Under the pieces are notes generated by a model, which was given only the letters and a program-made list of their open reading frames with translations, was not told where the DNA came from and did not search any database. This document shows positions 8,408 through 16,793 of a stretch of DNA of 64,000 nucleotides, piece after piece. The translations under genes and the position numbers were made by a program. The stretch covers positions 100,394 through 164,393 of the forward strand of contig CAMAQH010000002.1 in the NCBI GenBank assembly GCA_945860295.1, given 5' to 3'. Source of the stretch: Prosthecobacter debontii (lineage in GTDB: Bacteria > Verrucomicrobiota > Verrucomicrobiia > Verrucomicrobiales > Verrucomicrobiaceae). Position 1 is the first letter of the stretch. Each line of letters starts with the position of its first letter.

Positions 8408-9466
8408 GGGCGGGGCAGCACCCCAGATCGTGGCGTAATGATGCGCGAGACGCAGCTTTTGTGCGACTCTCACAGAGATGACAAAGGGATACAAAGACTG
8501 CTCTCCCATGCTGTGGGAGATCTCATTGAGCACAGTCGAAAGACACATCCAGCGCTGCAGCCTGGCTAAAAAATAACCATCGGCGATGCCGCACTGAGGC
8601 AGCATGGGAGGCAGTGTTCCCGCCGCTGCAGGCAGCATCACCAAGGGCAGCGCGAGGTGTTTGACATGAATACCCAGGCTCTCACAGGTCTCTAGGCCAT
8701 CGACGATTTGCAGGTAGTGCGCCCACGTCTCTGCCCAATCCTCCCAGGGGTGTGCGGCCGCATAAGCCGTGATGAAATTCTGCTCCCAGCCGACAGTAGC
8801 AGGGCGTTCATAATGGGCGCTCAGCGCCGCTGAGTAATCCAGCCACTCATCACCAAAGCGTTCCCGAAACGCTAGCCGCAGCGGATCGTCCCAGGTCAGT
8901 TCGGACAAACAACGCTGCCACAAATAATGCGCACTCTCATGACGGAAATGACCAAGTAAGGTGCGGCTATTTTCGCCGAGCTGTTGTCGATTGATCTGGC
9001 GATATGTGTCATCGGCTTCCTCCAAATTCACCGTGATCACGCCATTCAAGTGACCCGTGGTTACGCTGGGATTCGATAGCGTGCTAACGATGTCAAAGGC
9101 CAGGCCAGTTTTTGGATTCTCGGCCTTGGCTGGCAAGGGAAGACCGAGATGCAGTAGCGTGTAAATGAGCCGCCGTTTGGCCATCTCCATGCGACCCCAC
9201 AGCATCAAATTACGGCCTATGCGGAGATCTGGGATCGTGCGGTTCATCCGACAGGCTACACACAGAGTGGATTTGGCATCTGCTGGCATTAGCCAGTTAC
9301 AAACACCATGTTTGAGACCGTTCTCACAAAGCTTCATCTCTGTGCCAGCACTCAGCCGCACCATCTCAGCCGCCCCGGGTTCATAGCCCACTTTGCTGCC
9401 ACACTTCAGGCACTTGGAACTGCCGAAGAAAAGTACATTGCCGCAGTCACAGGTGAATCGTTGCAT
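8390..9466 (-). CDS. putative zinc-binding metallopeptidase with N-terminal zinc ribbon
   Basis: The 358 residues begin with a four-Cys zinc ribbon ('FTCDCGNVLFFGSSKCLKCGS', about 3-23). A second Cys pair (Cys-Val-Ala-Cys) lies near residue 70. The central 'FRHESAHYLWQ' provides an H-E-x-x-H-like site in the form H-E-S-A-H, as in the family annotated 'putative zinc-binding metallo-peptidase' (COG4307 type). 'DWAETWAHYLQIVDGLET' is the conserved region further on. The frame stays open to a start at 9496, but the zinc ribbon begins directly after the ATG at 9466 and a GAGGAG lies upstream of it, so the shorter start is preferred. It is convergent with the transglutaminase gene; the two families are often neighbours, so a shared pathway is likely. 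Confidence 0.85.
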   Translation of the reverse strand: MQRFTCDCGNVLFFGSSKCLKCGSKVGYEPGAAEMVRLSAGTEMKLCENGLKHGVCNWLMPADAKSTLCVACRMNRTIPDLRIGRNLMLWGRMEMAKRRLIYTLLHLGLPLPAKAENPKTGLAFDIVSTLSNPSVTTGHLNGVITVNLEEADDTYRQINRQQLGENSRTLLGHFRHESAHYLWQRCLSELTWDDPLRLAFRERFGDEWLDYSAALSAHYERPATVGWEQNFITAYAAAHPWEDWAETWAHYLQIVDGLETCESLGIHVKHLALPLVMLPAAAGTLPPMLPQCGIADGYFLARLQRWMCLSTVLNEISHSMGEQSLYPFVISVRVAQKLRLAHHYATIWGAAPPSPSAV

Positions 9467-9596
9467 ATCGAAAAATCGTCTCCTCAATGGAGACAACTTT
9501 CATCGTCGCTTTCCACCCCTCTGTCATGCGAAGCTTGGAATCACAGCAGCAGTATGGGGCATCAGACCACTTGCGATTCGATCTAAGGACGCCACA

Positions 9597-10199
9597 ATGC
9601 GCGTTATGAAATTACTGCTAGCCGCCTTTCTCGCTGCCATCGTCTCCTTTGTCTGGGGCTATGTGTCCTGGATGCAGCTCGGCTGGCATAACGCGGGCGT
9701 TCGCGACTTCAAGGATGAGGTGGCTGTGGCTGAAGTGATCAAGGAAAACGCCACCAATGGTAGAGGCATCTACATGCTGCCCTATGAGCGCAAGCCACAG
9801 ACCTTTGCGTCTGAAGAAGAGAAAGCGCAATTGGTCGCAGCCCACGAGAAGGCGTATGCCGATGGTCCTTACATGTATGCTATCGTGCGTCCCGGTAAAA
9901 CGGACGTGGACATGACGGGGAGTCTCATCCGCAGTTTCAGTCGCTCGTTAGTCGCCTGTATTCTGGTCGGGGCACTCATGACTCAGTTGGTCATTGGCTA
10001 CGCTGGGCGCATTGGTTTCGCAGCGGCTCTCGGGGCATTTGCTGGGCTGGCTGCGGACATGCAAACTTGGATCTGGTTTGAGCTGCCGACTCGTGATCTG
10101 ATCGTGAATATGGCAGACCACTTCATCGAGTGGTCGCTCGCCGGAGCTGTGCTGGGCTTGTTTCTTGGGAAAGACCCCACCGCAAAAGACCACCACTGA
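9597..10199 (+). CDS. small membrane protein of unknown function
   Basis: The 200-residue protein has an N-terminal membrane helix (about residues 4-24), a soluble region of about 90 residues, then two hydrophobic segments ('SLVACILVGALMTQLVIGYAG' and 'IGFAAALGAFAGLAADM') and a final helix ('WSLAGAVLGLFLG'). I do not recognise the family. The open frame extends back to 9393 inside the opposite-strand peptidase gene, but an AAGGA motif sits 9 bases before the ATG at 9597 and the hydrophobic N-terminus begins there. A second ATG at 9606 is possible. It is the only plus-strand gene in the window with a convincing ribosome-binding site. Confidence 0.7.
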   Translation: MRVMKLLLAAFLAAIVSFVWGYVSWMQLGWHNAGVRDFKDEVAVAEVIKENATNGRGIYMLPYERKPQTFASEEEKAQLVAAHEKAYADGPYMYAIVRPGKTDVDMTGSLIRSFSRSLVACILVGALMTQLVIGYAGRIGFAAALGAFAGLAADMQTWIWFELPTRDLIVNMADHFIEWSLAGAVLGLFLGKDPTAKDHH

Positions 10200-10206
10200 T
10201 CAGGGG

Positions 10207-10689
10207 CTACTTTTGCAGCACGAGCACGAACACGAGCTGCCCTTCGCGCCACTTGGGTCCACCGATGAAAAGCGGGCTGCCTGCTTTCAGCACGGCATCT
10301 GTCTTCACCAGCACCTGCTGATCGCGCCAGAATTGTAGATGCAGGTTCATGCCGCCGCCTTCAGCCGGGCCTTTGGAGTCCACTTTGAGAAATAGATCTT
10401 TCGTGGGCACTACCCAAGATTCATACTCGCGAAACACGTCCTGCAAATGCTGGCCGAGGATCTCAAAACGTTGATACGGGAAGACTTTTCCGAGCCTCTG
10501 CGGGATGTCGGCAAAGTCGGCTGGAGCCTGCTCGTTCGAGCCGACGAAGCCCTTGGCATTATTCGTCGCATAGACGAGCGCTCCCCAGACTTTCCCATCC
10601 GTCGCAGGCTTAACCACGGGTATAGGCTGCTGGGCATTTGCCAAAGTCAGCGCGCCAGTCATGATGGCAAAGATGAGGAGCCAATTCAT
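10207..10689 (-). CDS. secreted or periplasmic protein of the sigma-factor operon, unknown function
   Basis: The 160-residue product has a clear signal peptide (about residues 1-19, ending 'LTLANAQQ') and a soluble domain of mostly beta character with no motif I know. Notable stretches are 'VWGALVYATNN', 'FEILGQHLQDVFREYESW' and a hydrophobic end 'QLVFVLVLQK'. Its start codon overlaps the anti-sigma stop by four bases (ATGA type, 10686-10689), so it belongs to the sigma/anti-sigma operon and is probably either a target or a sensing partner of that system. This is inferred from position only. Confidence 0.65.
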   Translation of the reverse strand: MNWLLIFAIMTGALTLANAQQPIPVVKPATDGKVWGALVYATNNAKGFVGSNEQAPADFADIPQRLGKVFPYQRFEILGQHLQDVFREYESWVVPTKDLFLKVDSKGPAEGGGMNLHLQFWRDQQVLVKTDAVLKAGSPLFIGGPKWREGQLVFVLVLQK

Positions 10690-11315
10690 CCGCGTGGAGT
10701 TGCTGAAAGTAGGCGGGGTTGATTGCGCACATCCTTTGAAACGACGAGCACAACCTCACCGCTCTTGCCGTAGAGCGTGGTCGTAGCCACTTCCTGATCG
10801 GTTTCCGTGCGCTCGATGTAGTAGCCGACGATCTTTCGATCCGCAGGGATCGCCTCTACACCGTCGAGCATCAGCACCGTGGCTTGGGCTTCATCTGAGT
10901 GGAAGGTGCGCGCATGGACAGACGCATTCGGCACATAAATACTGAGCACGACGCTATCACCCGCCGCCGGGCCTTTTTGCATGATCATGAATCCTGCAAT
11001 CGCCACTGCCGCCGTCGCAGTGATCAATGTCGGCAGACGCAACCAGTCCAGCCATGAGGCACGCGCTTCAGGGATGAGCGGCTCTTCCTGAGCAAGTCGC
11101 ACTTGGATCTGACTGTTGAAAAAGTCCCCATAAGGCACCGTCATCTCGGCAGGCAAATGAGCGCGCAGGTCGCTGCTCATGCGTTGCATCATCTCGACTT
11201 CGGCTTTGAGGTCGGGGTCGGCAGCTAGGCGTGTGGAGAAGCGGGCGCGCTCGGCGTCAGTCATCTCACCGTCCAGCCAGCGGATCAGGTCATGGTCTTC
11301 AGAGGGCGTTTTCAT
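10686..11315 (-). CDS. membrane-anchored anti-sigma factor
   Basis: Such proteins hold an ECF sigma factor at the membrane until a signal is received. The 209 residues begin with a short anti-sigma domain ('DHDLIRWLDGEMTDAERARF' and the helix after it). It lacks the H-x-x-x-C-x-x-C zinc motif, so it is the zinc-free type. One membrane helix follows (about residues 93-113, 'TLITATAAVAIAGFMIM'), then a periplasmic domain of about 95 residues rich in beta strands. The gene overlaps the end of the sigma gene by 17 bases and the next gene by 4, which indicates translational coupling and fixed stoichiometry. Confidence 0.85.
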   Translation of the reverse strand: MKTPSEDHDLIRWLDGEMTDAERARFSTRLAADPDLKAEVEMMQRMSSDLRAHLPAEMTVPYGDFFNSQIQVRLAQEEPLIPEARASWLDWLRLPTLITATAAVAIAGFMIMQKGPAAGDSVVLSIYVPNASVHARTFHSDEAQATVLMLDGVEAIPADRKIVGYYIERTETDQEVATTTLYGKSGEVVLVVSKDVRNQPRLLSATPRG

Positions 11316-11910
11316 AAGCGTCTTTCAGCATCTCTTGCAGTTTCTTGCGGGCGTAAAAAAGTCGGCTCATCACCGTGCCGAGTGAGCAGGGGATCGTTTG
11401 CGCAATTTCCTCATAGGCTAAGCCCTCCACCTCACGCAGCAGGATCACCTGCTTGTGCTCGGGGCTGAGTTTCGCGATGGCGTCATTGATGCGTTTGCCC
11501 AACTCAGCATTTTTTAAAGCTATGTCAGGGGCGGGTTCATTGCGTGGCACGGCTTCAGCGCCAGCCGCCACTCGATGCTCCGTGCGCGAGTCATCAAACT
11601 CTCCATCACCGTGCATCTTTTTCTTCCGCAGCCAGTCATAGGTCACGTTGTGCGTAATCCGGTAGAGCCAAGTGTAAAAGGCCGAGTCCAATTTGAAATT
11701 TGGCATGGCTCGCCAGGCTTTAATGAAAGCCTCCTGCGAGAGGTCCCAGGCCTCTGTCTCATTCTGGATCATGTGATAAGTCATCGCGTAAACCTTTCCC
11801 CGGTAGCGGGACACAAGCACATCAAAGGCACGGGTGTCGCCCGCCTGGCAGCGCTTGACCAAGTCGGAATCCGAGACTTCGCCAGGTTCAGGCGCAGTGG
11901 AGGCGGGCAT
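11299..11910 (-). CDS. ECF-family RNA polymerase sigma factor
   Basis: Region 2 is clear in 'LVKRCQAGDTRAFDVLVSRY' and 'DLSQEAFIKAWRAM', followed by 'FYTWLYRITHNVTYDWLRKKK'. Region 4 has 'LSPEHKQVILLREVEGLAYEEIA' and the helix-turn-helix 'GTVMSRLFYARKKLQEML'. At 203 residues it is of normal ECF length. A longer frame begins with GTG at 11961, but that codon lies next to the candidate -10 element at 11965-11970, so the ATG at 11910 is preferred. It is the first gene of a three-gene operon with its anti-sigma factor and a secreted protein. The regulon is unknown. Confidence 0.92.
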   Translation of the reverse strand: MPASTAPEPGEVSDSDLVKRCQAGDTRAFDVLVSRYRGKVYAMTYHMIQNETEAWDLSQEAFIKAWRAMPNFKLDSAFYTWLYRITHNVTYDWLRKKKMHGDGEFDDSRTEHRVAAGAEAVPRNEPAPDIALKNAELGKRINDAIAKLSPEHKQVILLREVEGLAYEEIAQTIPCSLGTVMSRLFYARKKLQEMLKDAYENAL

Positions 11911-11964
11911 TATTAGGAAATGGCAGAGGCTAGAGACGGGCGCGGGAATCGCGCTATTCACACC

Positions 11965-11993
11965 ATTTTCACCGAGTAACTCGGTGCCGTCAA
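11965..11993 (-). promoter_or_regulatory. candidate promoter of the sigma operon with an internal palindrome
   Basis: On the minus strand TTGACG (complement of 11988-11993) and GAAAAT (complement of 11965-11970) are separated by exactly 17 bases. The spacer contains a perfect 7-3-7 palindrome (CACCGAG TAA CTCGGTG, 11970-11986) that touches the -10. A palindrome here would be well placed for a repressor. The leader to the ATG at 11910 would be about 50 bases. Confidence 0.45.
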
Positions 11994-12116
11994 AGACTTG
12001 CCATAGCTTCGCGAGAATAGTCCTCTCGCGGACGCATCAAATTTCAAAAAAGAAAAGCGCGGCCAGCGCGCTAGAACGCGCCGTAATCGCCACTAACCAA
12101 AACAAAAATTCTCATT

Positions 12117-13301
12117 ATGTTCAACGCTCCCATGCCTACCGTCCAGACGACCGCCAATGGTCGCAAGTTCCCGAAGTTCGATCTCTATCGCCTTCTCTAC
12201 ACCGTTTTTCAGCCCACCTTCGGCTGCAAGATCTGCATCCTTATCGACCTGCCAGATCTAGCCGAAGCCAAAGGCATGGCCTTCCTTCAAAACCCAGTCC
12301 GTGCGGTGCAGGGTCAGGCCTACCGAGCCTTCCATCAGGGCCTGCACAATGGTGTCATGGACGAGCTCGCTCTCAAAGGTGGCGAAATGTATGCCTACAA
12401 GCAGACCACCGGCAGCAATCTCGACCTGCCTGACGAGTGCGTCGATATGGAAGGTAACCCCTTCAGCCTCGAAGGAGACATCTACCCGAACTACGACATC
12501 ATCCTCTGCATCTCCACCTTCTCCGCCACCGCACCGCTGACCGCTTTTGCAAAACAATATGGCTTCCGTGGAGCTACCTTGCATGGCGTCAATGACATCA
12601 TCCTGAACTCCGGCCTCGCCGTCGATTATGAGGAGGTCAGCCGCGATGCAGAGAAGCTCCGCCTCGCCATGACTCGTGCCGACAGTGTGGAGATCGACTT
12701 TGCCCTAGAGTCTGGTGAAGTCCTCACCGCCAAGCTTGAGCTCAACGCCCAGGAAGCTCAAAAATCCCACGGACTCTGCCGTGGCACCACGCCTGATGTC
12801 GCCAATCTCCCTGCCGGCGAAGTCTATTTCGTCCCCACCAGTGCCGAGGGTTTCTTCCCGATGAAGTATGAAGACGGCACCCTCGGCAAACTCACCGTTA
12901 CTGGCGGGTGCATCGTCAAGAGCGAGCTCATCTCAGGTGACCCCGCGACCATCGCCGCGCACAACGCCAAGCTGCTCGACGATCCCATGACCGGTGTCCT
13001 CGGCGAGCTTGGCTTCGGCACCCAAGTTCTCCCAGTCTCCGGCTCAGACATCCAAGACGAAAAAGTTCTCGGCACCTGCCACCTCGCCACGGGGCGGGAC
13101 GATCATCTCGGCGGTCACATCACCCCGGCCCAGTTTAAGCGTCACCAAAACGCCACCCACGACGACATCCTCTTCGCTCCGCACAAGACCCCGAACTTCG
13201 ACATCAAACAGGTCCGCATGAATCGCGGCAGCCAACAAGAGATTCTCATCGAGCACTTCCAACCCTCGAAGTATCTGCTCGATGCACTGGCCGCAGAATA
13301 A
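12117..13301 (+). CDS. AmpS-like (M29 aminopeptidase / NicX-type) family protein
   Basis: The 394-residue protein resembles the M29 metallo-aminopeptidase (AmpS) and 2,5-dihydroxypyridine dioxygenase superfamily. The clues are a C-terminal half with 'LGELGFGTQVLPVSG', then 'LGTCHLATGRDDHLGGHI' (about residues 316-333), which is the His/Gly-rich metal site of this fold, and later 'HDDILFAP'. The N-terminal half has 'DIILCISTFSATAPLTAFAK' and 'GATLHGVNDIILNSGLAVDY'. Whether it is a peptidase or a ring-cleaving enzyme cannot be told from sequence alone. A second possible start is the ATG at 12132. The leader (AACAAAAATTCTCATT) has no Shine-Dalgarno sequence. It ends before a bidirectional terminator. 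Confidence 0.7.
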   Translation: MFNAPMPTVQTTANGRKFPKFDLYRLLYTVFQPTFGCKICILIDLPDLAEAKGMAFLQNPVRAVQGQAYRAFHQGLHNGVMDELALKGGEMYAYKQTTGSNLDLPDECVDMEGNPFSLEGDIYPNYDIILCISTFSATAPLTAFAKQYGFRGATLHGVNDIILNSGLAVDYEEVSRDAEKLRLAMTRADSVEIDFALESGEVLTAKLELNAQEAQKSHGLCRGTTPDVANLPAGEVYFVPTSAEGFFPMKYEDGTLGKLTVTGGCIVKSELISGDPATIAAHNAKLLDDPMTGVLGELGFGTQVLPVSGSDIQDEKVLGTCHLATGRDDHLGGHITPAQFKRHQNATHDDILFAPHKTPNFDIKQVRMNRGSQQEILIEHFQPSKYLLDALAAE

Positions 13302-13343
13302 TGACCGCTAGTTGGAGTTAGTAATCTGCCTGACTTCTCACGA

Positions 13344-13381
13344 AAAAGCCCACGCCGCTCGGTAGCGACGTGGGCCTTTTT
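13344..13381. terminator. bidirectional terminator between convergent genes
   Basis: A stem GCCCACG-C-CGCT, loop CGGT, AGCG-A-CGTGGGC has a run of A on its left side and a run of T on its right, so it can end transcription of the AmpS-like gene (plus) and of the oxidoreductase gene (minus). Confidence 0.9.
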
Positions 13382-13411
13382 GCATCTTGCAACCGAGACG
13401 GTTGCCGCTAT

Positions 13412-14962
13412 TTAGCTAACTTCAGGAAGCTTGAACTCCGCGACGTAGTTTTCAGTCGCGAGCTTGTTCGCCTCCTCGGCAAACTCGCCGATGAACTTCT
13501 CGGACACAGGATCGAATTCGAGCCATGGGCCAGCGTTGATCTTGTCCACGTTGAGGTCGATTTTGTTGTCCACGAGGTTCTGCACGAAGTGCTCGAAGGT
13601 CTCAATGCCGGCCTTGTCGTTTTTGAGGCGCTCCTTGACTTCATCGACGCTCGTGGCTTTGCCGAGGCGGTAGTTGATGTTGGCGAGGTGAGCGAGCGAG
13701 GCGGCGTGGAAGCCGTGGGAGACGTGGAGGTTCGAGTTCACCAGCTTACCTGCACGCACCGAGTTGATGAAGTTGAGCATGTGGTCCGAGCCATCGTTGA
13801 AGTTGTCGAACTTCATGACGGTCTTACCCTCGTTGTCGTAGGCCTTGGACTCGATGACGTAGCCGCCTTCGCAATGAATGACGTTGCCGACGCGCGCGGC
13901 GGCGGTCTTGCCATTCACTCGATAAACTGGCTCCAGTTTCCAGTTCATGTCCTTCAAAGGAAGACCGCGGTTATCGAAGATGAACGGAGCGGGCTGGTAG
14001 TCGTAAAAAGCGAGCTGGTTATTGGCGGTTTCACCGTCGTCATCGTAGCCCCAGCGACCACCGAGACTCATCACGCGCTTGGGCAGCAGCTCTGGATTGC
14101 CCAGTGCCCAGCGGCCCACATCGGTCTGATGTGGTCCTTGGTTGCCGATGTCGCCATTACCAAAAGCCCACTGCCAATGCCAGTCATAGTGGAACTGCGT
14201 CCGGGCCACTGAGCTGATGCCACGCGGACCCGCCCATAGCTTATAGTCCACATCTACCTCCTGTGGTTTTCCAGCGGGATCAGACTTGATGTCCCGCAGA
14301 TCGTGGAAGGTGCCTTTGACCACGCCATCTTTTGCCACGACTGGCGCGGCTAATTTGCCGATGGACTCGCGCTTTTTATAATTGATGCCGCGTGAGAGCG
14401 TGACCTTACCGATGTGGCCTTCCTTGACCCAATCCATGGCCTGCTGCCAGCCGGGGCTGGAGCGGCGCTGCATGCCGTGCTGAACGACGAGTCCTCTCTT
14501 CGCGACTTTTTCGGCAGCGATCACGAGCTGGCGGCCTTCCCAAATGTTGTGGCAGACGGGCTTCTCGACATATACATGCTTGCCATGCTTCATGGCCGTC
14601 ATGGCGATGAGCGTGTGCGTGTGGTTTGGCGTGGCGATGGTGACAGCGTCGATCTCGGGGTCGAGCATGAGCTTCCGGTAATCGGTGTAAGCAGTGACGG
14701 TGTTGTTTTTCTTCGCCTGGCTTTCGACGCCCCTCGCGAGCACGTTGCTGTCCACGTCGCAAAGAGCAACGATGCGCACGCCGGGAATTTCTTCCAGGCT
14801 CTTGATGTGGCCTGCGCCACGTCCGTTGAAGCCGATGACAGCGACACGCACATCACCGTTGGCGCCGATGGGTGCGGAGAAAGATCGGTATGTGGCGAGT
14901 CCGGCAGCGCCGGCGACGGTGCCGCGCATAAAGCTGCGGCGACTAGTTTGGGTTGGGTTCAT
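13412..14962 (-). CDS. Tat-exported Gfo/Idh/MocA family oxidoreductase
   Basis: The 516-residue protein starts with a twin-arginine signal ('TSRRSFMRGTVAGAAG'), then the Rossmann fold ('VRVAVIGFNGRGAGHI', about residues 33-48), 'VALCDVDSNV', and the family motif 'HVYVEKPVCHN' (about 118-128), in which the Lys of E-K-P is the conserved catalytic residue. The long C-terminal part with 'GDIGNQGPHQTDVGRWALG' is the form common in planctomycetes and verrucomicrobia. The frame is open 37 codons further upstream, but the Tat signal fixes the start at 14962. Such enzymes usually act on sugars or sugar derivatives in the periplasm; the substrate is unknown. Confidence 0.9.
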   Translation of the reverse strand: MNPTQTSRRSFMRGTVAGAAGLATYRSFSAPIGANGDVRVAVIGFNGRGAGHIKSLEEIPGVRIVALCDVDSNVLARGVESQAKKNNTVTAYTDYRKLMLDPEIDAVTIATPNHTHTLIAMTAMKHGKHVYVEKPVCHNIWEGRQLVIAAEKVAKRGLVVQHGMQRRSSPGWQQAMDWVKEGHIGKVTLSRGINYKKRESIGKLAAPVVAKDGVVKGTFHDLRDIKSDPAGKPQEVDVDYKLWAGPRGISSVARTQFHYDWHWQWAFGNGDIGNQGPHQTDVGRWALGNPELLPKRVMSLGGRWGYDDDGETANNQLAFYDYQPAPFIFDNRGLPLKDMNWKLEPVYRVNGKTAAARVGNVIHCEGGYVIESKAYDNEGKTVMKFDNFNDGSDHMLNFINSVRAGKLVNSNLHVSHGFHAASLAHLANINYRLGKATSVDEVKERLKNDKAGIETFEHFVQNLVDNKIDLNVDKINAGPWLEFDPVSEKFIGEFAEEANKLATENYVAEFKLPEVS

Positions 14963-15102
14963 AAAGAGTAAGATACGCTCTGGTTTGACACTGAATCCGC
15001 CGACGAAATGTCTGCGAGAGAATTGAAGGCTATCAAGAACGAAGGCGCGGCTGCAAACTTTCTTTTGCCCCATCTCAGGTCACAAAAGCACACACTATGG
15101 CC

Positions 15103-15948
15103 TCAATGGCTGAGTTCGATATTGTCGATCAATCGGGCTTTATCAAAGAACACGGCTAAGGCGATGAGGCTTTGGGAGTGGGCGATGTCGAGAGGCTGAA
15201 GGCTGTGCTGATCGACGAGGGCGATGTAGTCCACCCTTCCGAGATTCGCGTGAGCGGCAAGATACTCCTGGATGAGATGGGTGAGGTTTTTCGCACCCGT
15301 GACACCACTCTGACAGGCTTCGCGTGCCTCGATCAAAGCGGCCCGCAGAGCGGGGGCCTGGGCGCGCTCGGCGGGGCTGAGGTAGCGGTTGCGGGAACTC
15401 ATAGCCAGGCCATCGGACTCGCGCACGGTTTCGATGCCGTGGATCTTCACCGGCATGTCGAGATCGCGGACTAGGCGGCGGATGATGGCGAGTTGCTGGT
15501 AGTCTTTCTTGCCAAAGACAGCTTCGTCCGGCTGCACGAGATTGAAAAGCTTGGCGACCACGGTGCAGACGCCGTCGAAGTGTCCGGGGCGGCTGGCTCC
15601 GCAGAGGACGGTTGAGAGGCTGCTCTCGCTGATCTTGATGCTGCGGTCAGCGTGATAGACCTCCTTCATGGTCGGCGCGAAGACCATATCGGCACCGGCT
15701 TCACGACACATCATGAGATCGTTTTCCAGAGTGCGCGGGTATTTATCGAAGTCTTCGTTGGGACCAAATTGCAGGGGATTCACAAAGATGCTGGCGGCTA
15801 CTTTAGACTCGGGTCCAGAAAGCGTGCGTGCTTCACGGACCAGCGTCGTGTGGCCTTCATGCAGTGCGCCCATGGTGGGCACGAAGATGACATGTCCGGC
15901 GTTTTTCCTCCAAGCGCGGAGGTCTTTCACGGTCTCGATCAGGGTCAT
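15103..15948 (-). CDS. panC: pantothenate synthetase
   Basis: PanC joins pantoate and beta-alanine using ATP, the last step of pantothenate synthesis. The 281 residues contain the HIGH-type motif 'PTMGALHEGHTTLV' (about 24-37), 'SIFVNPLQFGPNEDFDKYPRT', 'SRPGHFDGVCTVVAKLFNLV', 'FGKKDYQQLAIIRRLVRDL' and the KMSKS-like 'MSSRNRYL'. Its start overlaps the stop of the ABC permease gene by four bases, so it appears to be the last gene of an ABC transporter operon. That is an unusual partner for a vitamin gene. No panB or panD is in the window. Confidence 0.96.
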   Translation of the reverse strand: MTLIETVKDLRAWRKNAGHVIFVPTMGALHEGHTTLVREARTLSGPESKVAASIFVNPLQFGPNEDFDKYPRTLENDLMMCREAGADMVFAPTMKEVYHADRSIKISESSLSTVLCGASRPGHFDGVCTVVAKLFNLVQPDEAVFGKKDYQQLAIIRRLVRDLDMPVKIHGIETVRESDGLAMSSRNRYLSPAERAQAPALRAALIEAREACQSGVTGAKNLTHLIQEYLAAHANLGRVDYIALVDQHSLQPLDIAHSQSLIALAVFFDKARLIDNIELSH

Positions 15949-16793
15949 GATTTCAGGTCTCGGGATTCAAAGGCTGCCGCCCCCAGAACAAAGAGGGAAA
16001 GGTTCACGGCCATGAGCGCGGTGTAGTCGCGAATGATGATGGGCCAGGGCGGATTTTCGATGAGCAGACGAGCCCAGCTCACGATGTGTTTGCTGAGCAG
16101 GAAGTGGTCGTAGTCCTCCATGAAGCCTGTCTCACGCAGGATGCGATCAATCAGGATGTAGGATAGTGCACCGATGGTCGCCGCCGCCGGTTTGATGGGA
16201 AAACAGGACAAGAAGAACGCGATGCTGCTGATCGTGGTCATGCTCAGCGAAAGGAAAACCGAAGCGAGGGCGAAGTGCTGCAAACCAGGCACCCAATCAT
16301 AAAAAGTCAGCAGTCCGATCTCCGGGATCATGACAAAGAAGCCGCCGCCCCAGCCTTTGAGCACGACACCGAGCACAAACGCTGACCAAGTGATGAATTG
16401 GACGAGCGCGAACGTGTAGCCGATGCAGGTAAGGTATTTGATGAACAGCAGCCGCACCCGGCTGATAGGCCTAACTAAAAGCAGGCGATAATGACCGTCC
16501 TCGCCCTCCTTTGCCACGATGTCTCCGGCCACGAGCGCCAGATAAATGGCTCCCAGCAGCACCACCGATAAACCGAGGATGATCTGTGCCAGGGTGAGCG
16601 CTGAGTAATATTGCTCAAAGGCCTGCCCCTGACGTGAAATCATGCGCTCAAAAATGCGCTCCACGCCTTTGAGCCGGAAGATGATCAGGATCACGATTTC
16701 CAGCCCGAGGAACGCGCCAAAGCCGATGTAGGTGCGGCGCCGCGCGAAGAGTTTCAGCAGTTCACCCTGCCACTGACGGAAGAATAAAATCAT
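15945..16793 (-). CDS. ABC-2 type transporter permease
   Basis: The 282-residue membrane protein has about six hydrophobic segments: one after a basic N-terminus ('YIGFGAFLGLEIVILIIF'), then 'IILGLSVVLLGAIYLALVAGDIVA', 'YTFALVQFITWSAFVLGVVL', 'FALASVFLSLSMTTISSIAFF', 'PAAATIGALSYILID', and a final 'YTALMAVNLSLFVLGAAAF'. The 'EGEDGHYRLLLVRPISRVRLLFIKY' loop is the usual ABC-2 signature region. It pairs with the ATPase gene just upstream, whose stop overlaps its start by four bases. The substrate cannot be told. Confidence 0.88.
   Translation of the reverse strand: MILFFRQWQGELLKLFARRRTYIGFGAFLGLEIVILIIFRLKGVERIFERMISRQGQAFEQYYSALTLAQIILGLSVVLLGAIYLALVAGDIVAKEGEDGHYRLLLVRPISRVRLLFIKYLTCIGYTFALVQFITWSAFVLGVVLKGWGGGFFVMIPEIGLLTFYDWVPGLQHFALASVFLSLSMTTISSIAFFLSCFPIKPAAATIGALSYILIDRILRETGFMEDYDHFLLSKHIVSWARLLIENPPWPIIIRDYTALMAVNLSLFVLGAAAFESRDLKS

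Noticed and set aside
11834..12433. 199-codon plus-strand frame across the sigma start and the AmpS-like gene
   Set aside because: It overlaps two confident genes in other frames and shows low-complexity Ser/Arg composition.
13370..14212. 280-codon plus-strand frame opposite the Tat-exported oxidoreductase
   Set aside because: It is antisense to a well-conserved gene, mirrors its codon pattern and has no recognisable domain.
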